Part shown: piece after piece, positions 35,981-50,200 of the stretch
How the letters are laid out: each line of letters begins with the position of its first letter
Numbering within the stretch: position 1 is the first letter of the stretch
From: Apostichopus japonicus
Lineage: Eukaryota > Echinodermata > Holothuroidea > Aspidochirotida > Stichopodidae
DNA: 64,000 bases
Direction: 5' to 3'
Assembly (NCBI RefSeq): GCF_037975245.1
Contig: NC_092574.1
Location: 23,003,713 to 23,067,712, forward strand
Notes under the pieces: model-generated
What the model saw: only the letters and a program-made list of their open reading frames with translations
Databases searched by the model: none
What the model was told of the DNA's origin: nothing
Made by a program: the position numbers and the translations under genes

Positions 35981-37703
35981 TAAGCTTGCACGGTTTCGTG
36001 AAAACTTACAACCGGTTTTTCTCTAGCAAAAAACCGAATCTGGCTCAAAAACCGGTTTTTTTTCCCCTCCCGAATTGCATTGAAAACATTCAAATCTCAA
36101 TCGCTAAGATGCGTATTTTTGAAGCTTTACCAACAGCGTGTTCAAGTATGTTCGTTCGCAGTAAATTGTTAAAAATAAGAAGAATAAATTCAAGAAATGT
36201 TACTGCCTTCATGACTCTCATTTTATAACCCACGTTAACTAAACTGAAGTAAATATGTCGAAAAGAAATGTGTTAGTAAAATTTTTTCTTAAAGTTTTAA
36301 CATCACGTACACGTATCGTTTGTCTTGTGTTTACTGTACTTCACGAAGTTCAAATTCGTGTTCAGAAAAAAAATATCACCTTCATGTTAAATGTTATATT
36401 ATATGTTATATTTTCGGTGATGAGGGCCGAGCGTAAACCCCATTATGACCAATTGGAGATCGTAAAAAAAAATGCCTTACAATATGATTCCTCCAATGAA
36501 GGTACCAAATTGCACGAGGCTCTAGCCATGTTCGCGGGTGGTATCTTGGCGGTAAATAAATTTCTCTTCAAGGAGTGAAGATAATTTACCGTCTACACTT
36601 TCAAGTACAAGTTGAAAAATATCGCTGGCAAAAGCGGGATTAGGTCGGCAAAGAATATAAATTGTTAACGTTTAAGTTGGAAACATGTGTTCTTCAACGC
36701 AAACGAAAAACCAACTGAGAGAGCCTTGTCTGATAACTGATAAGAAGTAATGTTTAAAGGAAACTTACAAAGAAAATAAAATCTATTAGCGTACAAAGGA
36801 GAATTGTCCCAATAGCAACATCTGTAATTTCCAGCAATGTATGCAACATTTTTACTCCTTTAATATTCCTTGACTCAAGCCTGACGCCAGGTGTTTCTTG
36901 TGAATAATGGACTGTGATTGTTCTAATGTTACTTGTTGCATCTTAGTTGTTAAACTCAGAGCCCCCCCCCCCCCCCGTGATTGTTCTATAAAGTTACTTG
37001 TTGCATCTTAGTTGTTAAACTCAGAATCCCCCCCCGTGATTGTGCATTGTTCTAATGTTACTTGTTGCATCTTAGTTGTTAAACTCCCAGAGCCCCCCTC
37101 CTGCGACTGTACATGTCGTATGGTATTGTGGATTGCGCAATATACCTTTCAAGTTTTAACGTTCATTTTTTGAACACGAACTGTGATCAATGTGTTTGAA
37201 AAGATTTTTTCCATATCCTCTTCTTTTAAATTGAAGTTGAATCATAAGAATAAAAGAAAGAGGACAAACACGTCGGATATAACAATTTATTTTGAACTGC
37301 ATCTCGTCATTTGAGTGTGTACCTCTCACAACTACTAACGTTGGCCACCAAGGTCAGTTCAATACTACAAGGTACCTAACTGATGCACGCATATATGGAC
37401 TGCATAGCCTAATGTTAGGCCTAGCTATCCACCCTCAAGCACTGGTTATGGCGTGTGCCGATCGTAGCTGACAATGTCGTCTTTCAAGCTTTCTCTTGTT
37501 GCAATTTACTTTCATATTGCAAAAAGAACAGTAAATAGGAGAAACCAAAGTCAACAAACTTTGTTTTTTCCAGTATTTGCAATTCACATTTCGGTTTTTC
37601 CGGTTTTTTCGGTTTTTCGGTTTTCTTAAAATAAAAAATAGTACCGAAATTCGGTTGGAAAAAACCGGTTTCGGTACTAAAACCGGTTTACCGTGCAAGC
37701 CTA
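35981..37703. mobile_element. 1.7-kb hAT-type element with 8-bp TSD
   Basis: Exact duplication TTTGGTTA at 35973-35980 and 37704-37711. Inverted termini TAAGCTTGCACGG and TAGGCTTGCACGG, with subterminal AACCGG motifs on both sides. The interior carries three tandem ~60-bp units (36908-37095: TGTTGCATCTTAGTTGTTAA plus C-runs). A 107-codon frame at 36255-36578 has no recognised transposase motif. A short piece (37712-38155) then leads to the TMEM165 stop. Confidence 0.88.
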
Positions 37704-38008
37704 TTTGGTTAGTACGAATACTAATTACATCTGGGCTGTCATGAGAGTCCAGGAGTTAATTAGAGAATGCCTAGATTAAAGAATGCCTTGAACTGTAAAT
37801 ACTAAATATACTTCTATCAATTCAAACCTATTTTGTTCAACATCATGAAAAATCACATCTTATGAGTCTTTTTGATGACTTCAACAAGTGTTCATAGAGC
37901 TCTCATAGTCCAAACACATCGTCTTTTGTTTCTGCAGGGACTTTTCCTTCTCGGATTAAATATCTACCTATTTTTGCAGCCAGTCTTGCTTAGAGACAGC
38001 ATTGTCGG

Positions 38009-38014
38009 TTTAAT
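38009..38014 (-). terminator. Possible TMEM165 poly-A signal (ATTAAA)
   Basis: ATTAAA on the minus strand about 140 bp after the TMEM165 stop. It is the only canonical or common-variant hexamer seen before the transposon at 37703. Confidence 0.4.
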
Positions 38015-38155
38015 CCAGCACCATCTGTTTTTGTTGCTTTGTGCGATATCTGTTTCCTTTTCGTTCATAAATGTTGAATCGGTTCTCTTCCGTTACCATC
38101 TCCTGAGGAGTGCCTGAGTCACTCGTCTTCTACCATGCTATTTTGACGGACCGCT

Positions 38156-38226
38156 TCAACTATCCGCATTGAAGAAAAATGCCGAGATTCCAAATAAAAG
38201 GAAGACGACACCCCCCATTAGAGTGA
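38156..38226 (-). CDS. TMEM165: TMEM165 coding exon 6 (last helix, stop)
   Basis: Acceptor CTCGGCAG, phase 1. Encodes the last transmembrane helix (VTLMGGVVFLLFGISAFFF) and NADS, then TGA at 38156-38158. Confidence 0.93.
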
Positions 38227-41200
38227 CTGCCGAGAAACAAGAAATGTATAAGTAAATGAAAAACTGAAAACTGACTGGAAAATCATGAGCAAAATGGGGG
38301 AGGGCATTTTTTTTTGGGGTTGTTGTTGTTGCTAGAATGAGATTCAAACTTGTGACTCAGTGAGGTCTCTGGTTTGGATCCCATTGTAGTCAAAAATGTC
38401 TTTGTTCTTTTTCCAGGAAACAACATCACAGGATGGTTTCATGATGTTTTGACGGGTAGAAAGAATCTAAAGTGGTTGTCAACTTGACATCAAAAGATTC
38501 ATACAATCTAATTTGATCTGTTTTAGGTTGAACATCGTGAGGAATCCATAAACTGGCACATTTTCCCTCTGTCTCAGCTGGGGTATGATCTTGACCTGCA
38601 AAATGAATCTACTAACTGCAATGATCATTGCTGTGCATATGTTTATCTGGATTTCATACAAGTTCACTGATTATCAATGCATTAGTACATGAATATATCT
38701 TACCTGTTCTGGCTGATATTCTTTGGGCGACCATCCTGCCACCTATAACCGCTATAGCTGTGCATATAGAATGCCCTATGATACCACCAATCGTAACACC
38801 ACTGACATCCTGAAAAAACAGAAGTAAATCAGAAATTTGACAAAAGGCAAAACATAGCTGACTTGTTTTGACTCTGGAAGGAAACTATTTTTGTGTAAAT
38901 CCATAGCAATCATTTCATTTCTTCGGAAAAATTGTGGCATTCTAGAAAAGGAAAAAAAATCATTACGAGCCAACAGAAAGAAAATTGAAGGTCTTACTTC
39001 TCTCGCAGCCAAAACTATTGTTGCGATTTGTGACCTGTCGCCCCACTCTGCTAAGAATGTTAAGGTAAAAGCCTGAAGGAATATCGGTGATAGAAGTCCG
39101 AAGAATCGGTTCCTAACTCGGCCTCCGCGTATAATCCCTGACTCAGGGTCATGTGTTAATGTTAATTTAGCTTCTTTCTCCATCTGTGGATATAATGTAA
39201 AAAATAAATATATAAATAAAAGCCATATAGAATAGATTTGCATTTTGAATAAGAACTAGGTACTGTAATTTCAACCTCCTTAGACGCTTTCAAAGACAGA
39301 TTTTAGAACTCGTTTCTCAAACTTTGGTCTGATTTTGTTACAGCTTCTTTTTGGTATGACAGTTGGATTGTACAGCACTTTCCCTCTAAATAATGGCAGT
39401 TTCTGATTTTCAGTAGTATTATTTTTTCATTATTATTTGTGCAATTGGCTTGTGTCAACTACATTCCTTTAACTTTCACTGCAACCAATCGGTGGTAAAG
39501 TGAAAAGTCTCTAGAGTTAACATGTAAGATATCAAATTTTCAAAGAACAACCGATGCTTATTGGTTATTAATTAAAGCATAAAGAAAGGTTATACCTGTG
39601 CTATCTCAGTAATATATATCATTTTATGTACATCTTCTGTACAGATTGCAATCAAACTAAACTGTACACACATAAAGCTATGATTCAGACAATAAGTAGA
39701 ATGCAAGCAGCTGCATTGATTACACTGAAAGAACAAAAGAGTATCACTGTTTTGTATCAAAATATTACATTTGAGGCAAAAATGCATTGTACTTAAGCAA
39801 AATTTATCGACAGTAAACTTTGTCATGGTAATCCTTTTTTTCATCCACTCTACGACGTAATACACAAAATCGTTAATCACCAGATTGTAAATGCTCCGCT
39901 GTACTATTTGGTTTCATTGACGTAGGATCAACGAGGCTGACGATCGCTTCCTAATCCAGCTTAACTAATTCCATTCCAGTTGATCTTCTAAACTGACCCC
40001 ACCTCTCCTCCAACCCTTTCTCCTCCCCTCTTCCATCCCCCCTGTCTCTCTCCTCATACCAAGTCATCACAACCTATACTACTGTGCATTTATCTAAATA
40101 TTACATGAGACATCTAAACTAAATATGTCTCTATTATTCAGCTTTCAGTTACCAATCACCGATGAGATTAATCGCGTCGACCCTCAAATATCCTTTCACT
40201 CCCATATTTTCTCATATAGCTGCAGTAAACTAACGTTCCTTAATCACTTTTCATCACAATTTCACACTCTTTTATACATCAATTCTTTCATACAATGGCA
40301 TCAAAATCATTGTTACAACAAACTTCAAATCAGGTCTAAGGCAGCCATCTGCAAACCTTTAAGGCCCAGGACCTGTTATGAGGACTGGGCCCCAACCTAC
40401 CAGTCCTCCAGCCGTTAGATTCAATGCTCAGAATACCAGCTTGGACTATACAACTAAATCCATAGTCAAGCTCCGAATAGTATGGATCCAGCAACCCACT
40501 TTGGTTCGCGCTCCACAGTTTGGCAACCCGTCGGTTTAAGGTATTAAAGTTGATAATATGTTCCGACATAACAGACGGTACAGACAGACATTTACAACTT
40601 GTAATTCTGCAGATACAGCAGTAACTTTGAAAGCTTGCTCTGTATGTGAAAAATTAAAGCTATCTGCATGAAGCAAAAGTGTGTCCACTCGACAAGAAAA
40701 TACAAACGAGAGAGATATGATTCGATTCAAGAAGGTTAAATAATTTGAGTGCTGGATATGAGCTTTGAATTATATACATTTGTTTTTGATGGTTTAATAT
40801 GCAACAATCTTATATTTACAGTATATTAAAGAGCAAGTTCAGTTTTCAAGCAGAAATGTTCATCAATGATTTTTTTGTTAGTATTTTAATAATCATGATA
40901 AAAAGAATACAAATAAAGAGCAGAGTAACAGCACAGAGATCTGATTGAGGTGATTACATTGTGAGATGATTCGGTATTAAATTTATACTGATTTTAGAAC
41001 CTTCGAACTGACCATCACATTCCAAAATTCCCAACTTAAAGTGAGCTTTTCTCCTTGAGAACGAAGAACTTTGTATGCCTCATTGCCTACCTCAAGCTTT
41101 CCCCAATTGTAAATTGGGTTTTAAGAGCAGCCATTTGCAAGGGCGTAGGAACCGGGGGGGGGCTGGGGGGGGGGGGGGCGCCAGCCCCCCAGTGAAAAAT

Positions 41201-44200
41201 GTGGAGGGGCGGAAGTATCATTCCGCCCCCCCCCCCGGTTCGCAAGTCAGAAAACCCCTTTTTCATTTCCAAATGAGAAAAAAAATCTCATTTGGAGCAC
41301 CAAATTGCATCTAAGGCCAGGTGAAAATACAAAATTAAGTTTACAAAATGGAGTGGGTGTTGAAGTGTGCTATATTGCACCAAATTGCATCTGAGGCCAC
41401 CTGGAAATGCAAAAAATTCCAAAGGGGAGGGGGACACCCCTCCCCTTAGACCCCTCCCCCAAGGCCGGCCATCAGTCTTCAGCCCCCCCACTCAAAAGTA
41501 CCTTCCTACGCCACTGGCCATTTGTATTTGGTGGGGCTATTTACCAATGCTATGGAGTAGAGATGAGTACCTCAAATGATATTGTATTCTTCTCACCTGA
41601 ATGGTTTCACAAAATATTTTCCACTATTACTTCAATGTCTGAAACTAAAACAACGTTTAATAGTCATGCTTATGACTGCATTGTAAATGGGATGCTGGGA
41701 CTGCATCAAAAACATCAAAATCGACTCAAAAAAGCTTCTTTTTTTTATTAATAGAATACAGAGAAGGGACAACGTCCAGTTCAAAGTAGGAGGTGACTTC
41801 TGTCAGACCTTTTCTTCCTCTTCTTTGATCATCATTTTTCGATAAAGGTTGAAAGAGCACCAAATTCAGACACCCTCATAATTTGACTCTTTAAGTGGTG
41901 GCATGAGGAGGGGGTTGGGGAGATTTTCATATTAAAATATTATTTGAAACATTTGACTCATATGATGGAGTTGACATGAAACTCATAGTCATTGTGTCAC
42001 TCAGCCATATTTCTATTATCTTGCTCTGCCTTAGATAATTTGAAAGTAAGTTAATATTCTTTGTATATTAAAAATATCGTAAAAGATGTGCATTCGTTCT
42101 TAGGACTGGCATGGATTGATTGTTGAATACTTGAGAGATTTAACAGTCCCACAGTACTGACATGTTAAGTACCCAGACAAGAATACTGTACTCCTAGGCA
42201 GTGGCGTCGCTAGCCATTTCAATCTGGGGGGCACAGCACTTAATTGGGGGGGCACAATGGTTATTTGTGGATGCCATCCTTGGGGGAAGGGGTCTAAGGG
42301 GAGGGGTCTCCCCTCCCTTTTGAGTAATTAAGGGTCCTTTGATGCAATTTGGTGCTATATTTGGCAACTTGAGGTAACTTTATGTTCAAGAATCTTCAGG
42401 GTTGGTCTGACCAATATTTATGTTTTTAATTGAGGCAGATAAAGTTTTTGTGTGAGTATTTTTTTTAACACTACAAATCGCATCTGGGGGGAACGCATTT
42501 TGTTTGTGAGGGCACGTTCCTCCCCAGGCTGCCCCCTGCCACTGTCCCTAGAACCAGTATTTCAGGCTGGCAAAGTCTAGTGTGTAGTGCAGAACTTGTG
42601 TCTCATGGCCTAATATAACACCATGGTTTCATTTATATTATGATATCAACAAAGGTGTTTATATTACTTGGATAAAAGCTGTTTTATGTAATAAATTTCT
42701 TAACATTTATAAAGGTTTAATTTTGTTTTTAATATCTGTGAGTTATATGAGAGTATTTGTTGAATGACCGTATCTTACCCTAAAACCAAAGGAGTAAATA
42801 GTGGGCATGGTTAGGCTATTACAGTACATACATGTATGCATCATGACAGGGAGTGCTCCAATTGTCAAAATAAGGGTGCTAGAATGGAATAAACAAAATT
42901 TGACACTTTTCAAGGCATCAAAAAGGGTTTGCTTTAAATGTACTATTTGGGTTCATTTTGATTTGGAGAAAGCTACTACAGTGAACCTTGCATAGAATAT
43001 GGTGTCATCTCACTGAGATGTCTTAGATAACGTGATTGTTACTGATTAATGTGATTGTGAAAGTTATCATGAAAACTGGTACATTTAAGGCCACTTTAAA
43101 GAGTTCTTTTCATCTTTAAGAATCAAGGTTTGGTAGGCTATATATGGCATCGCATTGATATCAACAGTTTTGTGTTCGTTAGGTATGACTATTCTAATAA
43201 CTAGATGGTGATAAAGAGGTAGTTTAAGACCATGTACCCACCCACCTCCCCCCACTCCTGTTGATGCTTAATTTGTATCAAGTTCCATTTCTCAGAGACA
43301 TATCATAATTCTAGTACGTAATGTTGATACACAGTGGATTGACTAGTAGCAGAGGGCTGGTCAAAGTAAATATCAATTAGTACTCAAAGTCTATACATTA
43401 GTCAGTTAGCACTCTCATCTAAAAGTTATTCCTTGAAAATATTAGATTGCAGTTTTGTGTATGTAGTTGGCTGCACCAGAGCTGCAGTATGTTTCAAAAT
43501 CCAACATCAAGGAAATATCACGTAAAGCTTACCTAATTAAAACATAAAGCTCATTTAAGTCCTCATTATACCCCTGGAATGATTACAGTTCTGACAAAAT
43601 CAATATCACAAGCAGGACTCAAACTGACCAACAATACCAGTTACAAACTGCTGTTGGTTCCCATACAACTTGCAATACTGCCCTTAAAATCCCTTTACCA
43701 ACAGATACAACTGCCGTGTCCATTTATTTAGGTCGTCGTAGGTGCCCTCATAATGACATCGATTATCAAACTTCAATATCAAACAAATAATTTTTGCGAC
43801 CAGCAAAGAGCTATTAAGCAGTGGCACCAGACTTCTGCGTAGGTATATCTGTCTGTTCATCTGTCTGTGGTCCCTTGATGTTTATATAGACAGTACATAA
43901 ATTAAACCCAGAGAGACATGAACTGAGTTATGTATTGATAATATGATTTTCAATATGAATGACAATAGCTCTTGTATACATATATATATGCATGTATGTA
44001 ATAATAGCCAAGTGTCCTTTTGCGTTTCATGTTTTATACTGCAGACGTAATGTATATCATGTTAAGAACAATGGGAAAGATTCATTCACTGCCTCTTTGA
44101 AGGTCAGGAAGATTCCAAATAGTCACATGTAGTCATGGCAACAGAGTGATTGATTTACATAAGCAGAAATACAATATAGGATGAGAGATTCATACTGGAT

Positions 44201-47200
44201 GTTGTCAAACAGCTGGTTGCATTCTGCCTTTAACATTACATGGACCCCTGGGTGCATCCCCTAATAGATGGCAATCACTCCCCCCACCTTCCCCCATGGT
44301 TTTACAACAATATAAACTTCAGCCCAAAGCTTTATATGCAAATTAGTCTAGGTGAACAGGTACAGTTACCATGACAATACTGTAACTCAATGTTCAGTCT
44401 TGGTATTTCTTTTGAAATGTAACTGAAATTCTCAAGATGTTAAGCCTTTATCCATTATCATACTAATGCCATAAATCCATATGTCTTAAGCTCTAGTATA
44501 TATAAATCTGTGGCTGGGAGTGAGATATTTTGTTACAGATCTGCAACCAGCTGTTTCAAATGCGGTGTGTTCTAAGGCTTTGTTAAGTCTCTTCGGCAAA
44601 TTTTTCTCTTCATCCTTGGTTACCATCATGACTGTGAGCCCCATCTCAGTATCCCTCCCATTTCCATAGTATGTGTTCAACCAGGACGTTGCAGATATTT
44701 CAATTGATGTTTTAGTTAAGCACTGTGGCACAAAAACACACTCGTTAGTACTCCATTTGTCGAACCAAATTAATTTTCAGGATATTTTTATATAAAATTC
44801 ACTAAACTCAAATAGTTGTATGGAAAAGTCACAGACATATGCTTGTCCTGCAATTGGTGATAATCACAACTGTACCGATTCAGTTTTAAACAATTCCCAA
44901 GTAATGTGAACGGCTTGCCGAAGAGATTTCACAAAAGCTTAAAACTTTACTTGCTTGTCATGATCACATGGTATGGAATGGGCTTAACAAATTCTTACAG
45001 TTTTTTCACATATATGGTTCTGCTGAATTATTCTATGATTTGACTCTGGCTGTTAAAAAAAAAAAAAACACAGACTGTGCATAAAGTCTAATCTCTGGGT
45101 ATGTTAATATGTTGCTGAATATTCATAGAGAGCAAATTGGGTTAAAATCTCCATACTATACCAATTACTTCAGCAATGTTGTTAAAGGAAATTTGTAGAT
45201 TGCTTCTTAATGCTCCTGCTTTTTTTTTGGGGGGGGGAGGGAGTTTGAACACCCATAAAATCGACACTATTACCCATACCATCCAGGGGGAATGTCAATG
45301 TACAGTATTATAGACAATATGTGAAAGTATTAATGCACAGAGGTAAATCAATCAAACTGGACATGAAAACAGTTAAAATATTCCAGGCAGAGAAATTTGA
45401 GAAGACCATATGCAACTAAATAAGTTACACTACACATATCACAATCTTTGCACTACCTGGTAGGTATTAACATAGTCCCAAATCAACAATCGGGGCCCCT
45501 CCTTCCTCCCAAACTTTAGAAGCTTCCTTCCCCGCTGTCTACTCTTCATTTGTCATCGTACAAACAAAGAACAAAATTAAGAATTAATTTAATTCCTCTT
45601 GAGTTATTTGACTGGTGCTTCAGCCTAAATTATGGTATTTATTCCTGTATCTCAACCACATTGATAAGCAGCTCACCACAAAATCCTCACTCCCTTTTCA
45701 AAAGATATGAACACTATGTACCAAGCACTCCATTTATATGATTTAGCTTAACACTTTTAACCCATACCACTACTGTACATGTCCCTTGTGAAGAAACGCT
45801 GTCGTAACTCCCTGGACGTACAAACTTTTGGTTAATTTTGCACCCCAGGAGAGTGAAACATCATTATCTAATGAAATCCATAACTCATTACCATTATCCG
45901 TCATTAACTCACTGCTAGAAAGTTACTTATTCCAACCTTACAATTCTAGAGATTTATTTTGGTTGGCATCTACAATCTTTTTGTTTCATATCTTGGTTTT
46001 GTCATACTTTTTGGGCCATTCTTTTTTTTCTTCATTTTCACAGCTTTTTTTTGTGAAGTTTTTTTTTTTTCTGATTGTTTGTAATAATACAAGGCACTGC
46101 ATAAAACTGTTCTATTCTTATTAACATACAGGATCAGATACTATGCATTTTATTGGTGTATGCTTACATGTATTAGGGATGCACCGGATATCCGGTCTGG
46201 CCGGACTATCCGACCGGATAGTGAGCAATTATCCGGTTCCAGTTCCGGCCGGATATTTTTCAAAATCCTGCCGGATCTTTTTCAAAGTCTGGCCGGATCT
46301 TTTTCACAATCTGACCTGAATTATTCCTTAAAAAGGTGTTGGTATTAACTTAAATCAATGTAAACTATTTCCAAAAGTTAATAAAAACATTCAAAGTAAG
46401 GAAAAATTAGGTTTAACATGTTTAATTTATATTTAATCTCATAAATGGGGTCTTAATTTCACCTTCTTTATAATATGTGGATACCTCACCTAAGAGTTGC
46501 TCTTTGTTTCATACTTCTACTTCTTATTAATGATTTTCTTTTGTGTAATGAAAAAATCCGGTTCCGGCCGGATTTTATCCGGCCGGATTTCATGTACTAT
46601 CTGGCAAAATCCGGTTCCGGCCGGATCCAAAAATTTGGATCCGGTGCATCCCTAACCTAACATGTATGCTTACTTGAATGCTTACATGTACGCTTACGAG
46701 TTAAACTCAGTATGTGCCAGTGAGTCTGATACCGTTGGAACAAGAATTTTTTGACAGGTGCGTCCCATTCATTAATCAAATTAATGCATTGCATATCTAG
46801 CCACGGATTCGGCAAACAAACATTTGCATTACCCTTATAAAACACTGTCTACAGCTGGAAAATAAGAAAAACATTGTTATCTTATCAATAAAGTATATTT
46901 GGTTTCAGAATTGAGGAACAAACATTACCAAGAGTAAATTTGAGAATGTTCTATATAGCATTTGAACTTGGGGGCCTTGCCAACTTTTCAAAACATTTGA
47001 GCAAAACTTAAACTCACCTACAGTGACCTTTAAACTATCTTTATGTCCCCTTGATGCCCTCTGAAGGTGATATCGATGTCTAAACGGGCAGAATTTCAAG
47101 CCTAAATTGATGCCAAATCCCTGGATATCTCCTTTAAATCTACACTGATGATGATGTGGGCTCCTCAATGAAGGCCTGAGTGTTAATGTGCATCTAACTG

Positions 47201-50200
47201 TATCTAATGTTGCATCTAATGTTGCATCTAATGTTTAATCTAACGAACTGAGTTAATGTTGCATCTAACGAACTAAGGTATGTATCTTAGACTAAGTAAT
47301 CCAGCCGTATTTAAGTGACGTGCCCCAGATGTATTAAAGGGTCATTTTTCAATGAAACAAAATCGGTGTCAAAATAAAACCATGACTGATAGCAGTGTCT
47401 TTTCAGCCGTCTACAAGATATCAACAATATATATTCTGCTATGACAATCAACCTTTAATGACCAGTTGGCATCCCATACTCCAGTCGACTTTTGCATTAA
47501 ATTAGCTACTATGTAGAAAGACCCTCCATCTTACCTCCTCATCACGCCTCTTTAGATCAGCTTGCACCTCTTCTAGTTCCTCCTGACCCTCATCAGGTGA
47601 CATGGACCATCCCTCCTTGAGCATCCTCAGACCAAATATTATAAAGAGGGCCGTCGATGCGTAGTAGGTGTAAACCTTGGGTATGACGGTTGTAGCGAAG
47701 CCAAGTAAAGCTGCAGAAGATGAAAGCTTGAAAATGAAATGAGTGTTACTCTAAACCCATCGACTGGATTTACGTATTTTCACTTTGGAAACTTTAGGCT
47801 ACATTAGTAGTCAACAAATAATTGTCATAAGTTGGATACTCCTTATCTTTATCTGGTTTTCTATTATTCTTGGTTATTTGAGTAGTTATTTGCATCTAGC
47901 CATGTAATCTAATAAAGAAAATATTTCCTCTCACAAATTCAATGCAATCAGGGGTGGATAGGAGTGCAAAAAGAGAGATATATACTTAGGCATATTAACG
48001 CTGTTTGGTCCACACAATTAGGCCTTCACAAAAGTTTTTTTTTTGGCATGTGGCTGAGAGGAGGGGTTGAACACCTTCCACACCCTACCACACCCCCCCC
48101 CCCTCCCTCTGGATTTATGCCTGGAAACCGCATGACCAGTGTCATCATTCCTGATGATTTGATTTAGGGAGGACTAACACGACATGCCATGTTTTCAGGA
48201 GCCTATTCATTTCTTTATATTTGTAATGTAAGGCACCATCAAGCCATAGCAACACCGACACATGGCTTGAACTCTGCTTGGTATGTATGTGTACCAGAGT
48301 ATACTGATATATCGAGTAGTATCCACTAACCACACAAACCATAACTGGACTTTGGCCATCCAAACAGTCATATTAAACATGAAGTCTAGACATGGTAGTG
48401 ATCAGGAAGGATTTACAAAGGATTAATTACCTAAATCTAGTATTTGCTTAAGAATAACGACCAGATCTGACCCTGCTTCAAGACACCACTTGATTGTGTG
48501 ACAGTGCTACTTCAACAAAGACATCAAAATGCACACATGCACATTAACATGTAAGTACAGAGGAAAAAACCCTGGATGATCACTCTAACTGTACATGCAC
48601 TATGACAATATTGGATTAAAGCTTTATTGAATATCCTAAGAGCTCCAGCACATTCCATTGAAGTTCCAGCCCAAAGAATTAATCGTAAAGTCTACAATAT
48701 GAAAACGATTGTTTTGTAATTTACCGAATTTTATATTTAATGGAAAGGAGTCCAATTGTCTAGAAATAATATGTAATTGATGAAGAAATATTTTTCAAGC
48801 AAAACAATGAGAGAAGAAAATTATCTACCCTAGGACCTCCCCCCTACTGCCCCCCCCCCACCGCAAACAGAGGATTTTAAGTATCGAAAGTTCTGCAGTT
48901 TCACACTTAGTCTCTGAGTGAAAGCAGGAACAGTTTCAATTCTATCAATTCAACCCATGCATATATAAAGTTCCTTAATATTTTACACATGTCACCGGAG
49001 GCACTTCACATCTCTTAAAAAAAAAACTGAAAACAAGTCTCATCAACAGAACTATCATTAAATCATGCTGCTGAGGGGTAACATACCAGATAACACAGTC
49101 ATCAGTGCCAGGGCTGCAATTGCTCCACCAAACACTGTTAGCCTCATGTGCCTCATTGCCATAATCGCCGCGATAAAAAACGTCTTATCTCCCAGTTCGC
49201 TGACAATTATCACCGAAAAGGAGGCCACGAATGCATGGACAAAGCCAAGGTTGACCCTCCCTTCAGTTACCTTGAAGAAAAAAAAAAGAAAGGAAATGAC
49301 CATGCATGTATGAATATATAATCAAGGCTGCTTATTAATTAATGTGGTATCACAAAACGGGATAATTTGTGACACAAATGTTAAATGCAGTTGTACAATT
49401 TCTTCAAGACTTGAAATGCAACATGAAAGTAAGCGGATGATTATAAAGAAAATGGAATGGAGAATAGTAGGGATTGTTAGTGTTGAGTTGTAATCAGAAT
49501 AACAGACATGGGCAGTATAGGGTATTTGTCTAGTTCAGTCAGTTGCTGGATTAGGATATATGTACTTCACATGTGAGAAGAAGCTATACACGGAAGTGGC
49601 TAACTAAATATGGGAAACACACATGCCTCTAACGAAGGCAGTAAAATAACCAAAGCACACCTCAAATGGACCATGATGCCCCCTCCAACATCCCAAAACA
49701 AAGCCTAGTGCCCTGATATTTGGTGGCACAAATACTACTCTCCCCCTCCCTAGCGACAAACTATAACTTAAGTGTGTACACATTATGAGTGTCCTACTTG
49801 ACCTTTGGTTATGTGTAAGACAAACAGCATCACCGGTGAAATAAGAAAACCTCTTCTGCTACTTGTAGGATAAATGCGACAAGAATGTTTCTCTCAAACT
49901 GAGAAATCAAAATAATGTATTTGTCTACTAAAAGTAAAGTAACCAATTACCTATTGTAACCATACTCTACTTACAACGCCTTCCTCACAAGCTACATTCT
50001 GAAAGAAATATATTTTATTCTTCCTATGTTTTGCAAAATTAACTTGTAGAGAGCAAATGAAAGTGCATGTCTTCATTCATACCTTGTATATGTAAAATGA
50101 TTGGTATGACTTGAGAGATTAAATTTCAAAAGAGAAGAGACTAGGAAGAAGGCTGTGAGATTCCCTCCAAGTTAAAACTTCAGTAATCACTAAATTCAAG

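Larger units (their letters stand above)
39184..47534 (-). other. TMEM165 intron 3
   Basis: An 8.35-kb intron containing three hAT-type elements (41138, 42199, 46174), G/C homopolymer runs and two exon-like open frames of unknown meaning (44486-44731 and 46688-46834). Nothing recognised in 39184-41130 or 42553-44480. Confidence 0.75.

Noticed and set aside
36255..36578. hAT transposase fragment in the 1.7-kb element
   Set aside because: No recognisable catalytic or dimerisation motif; composition looks like chance coding in AT-rich DNA.
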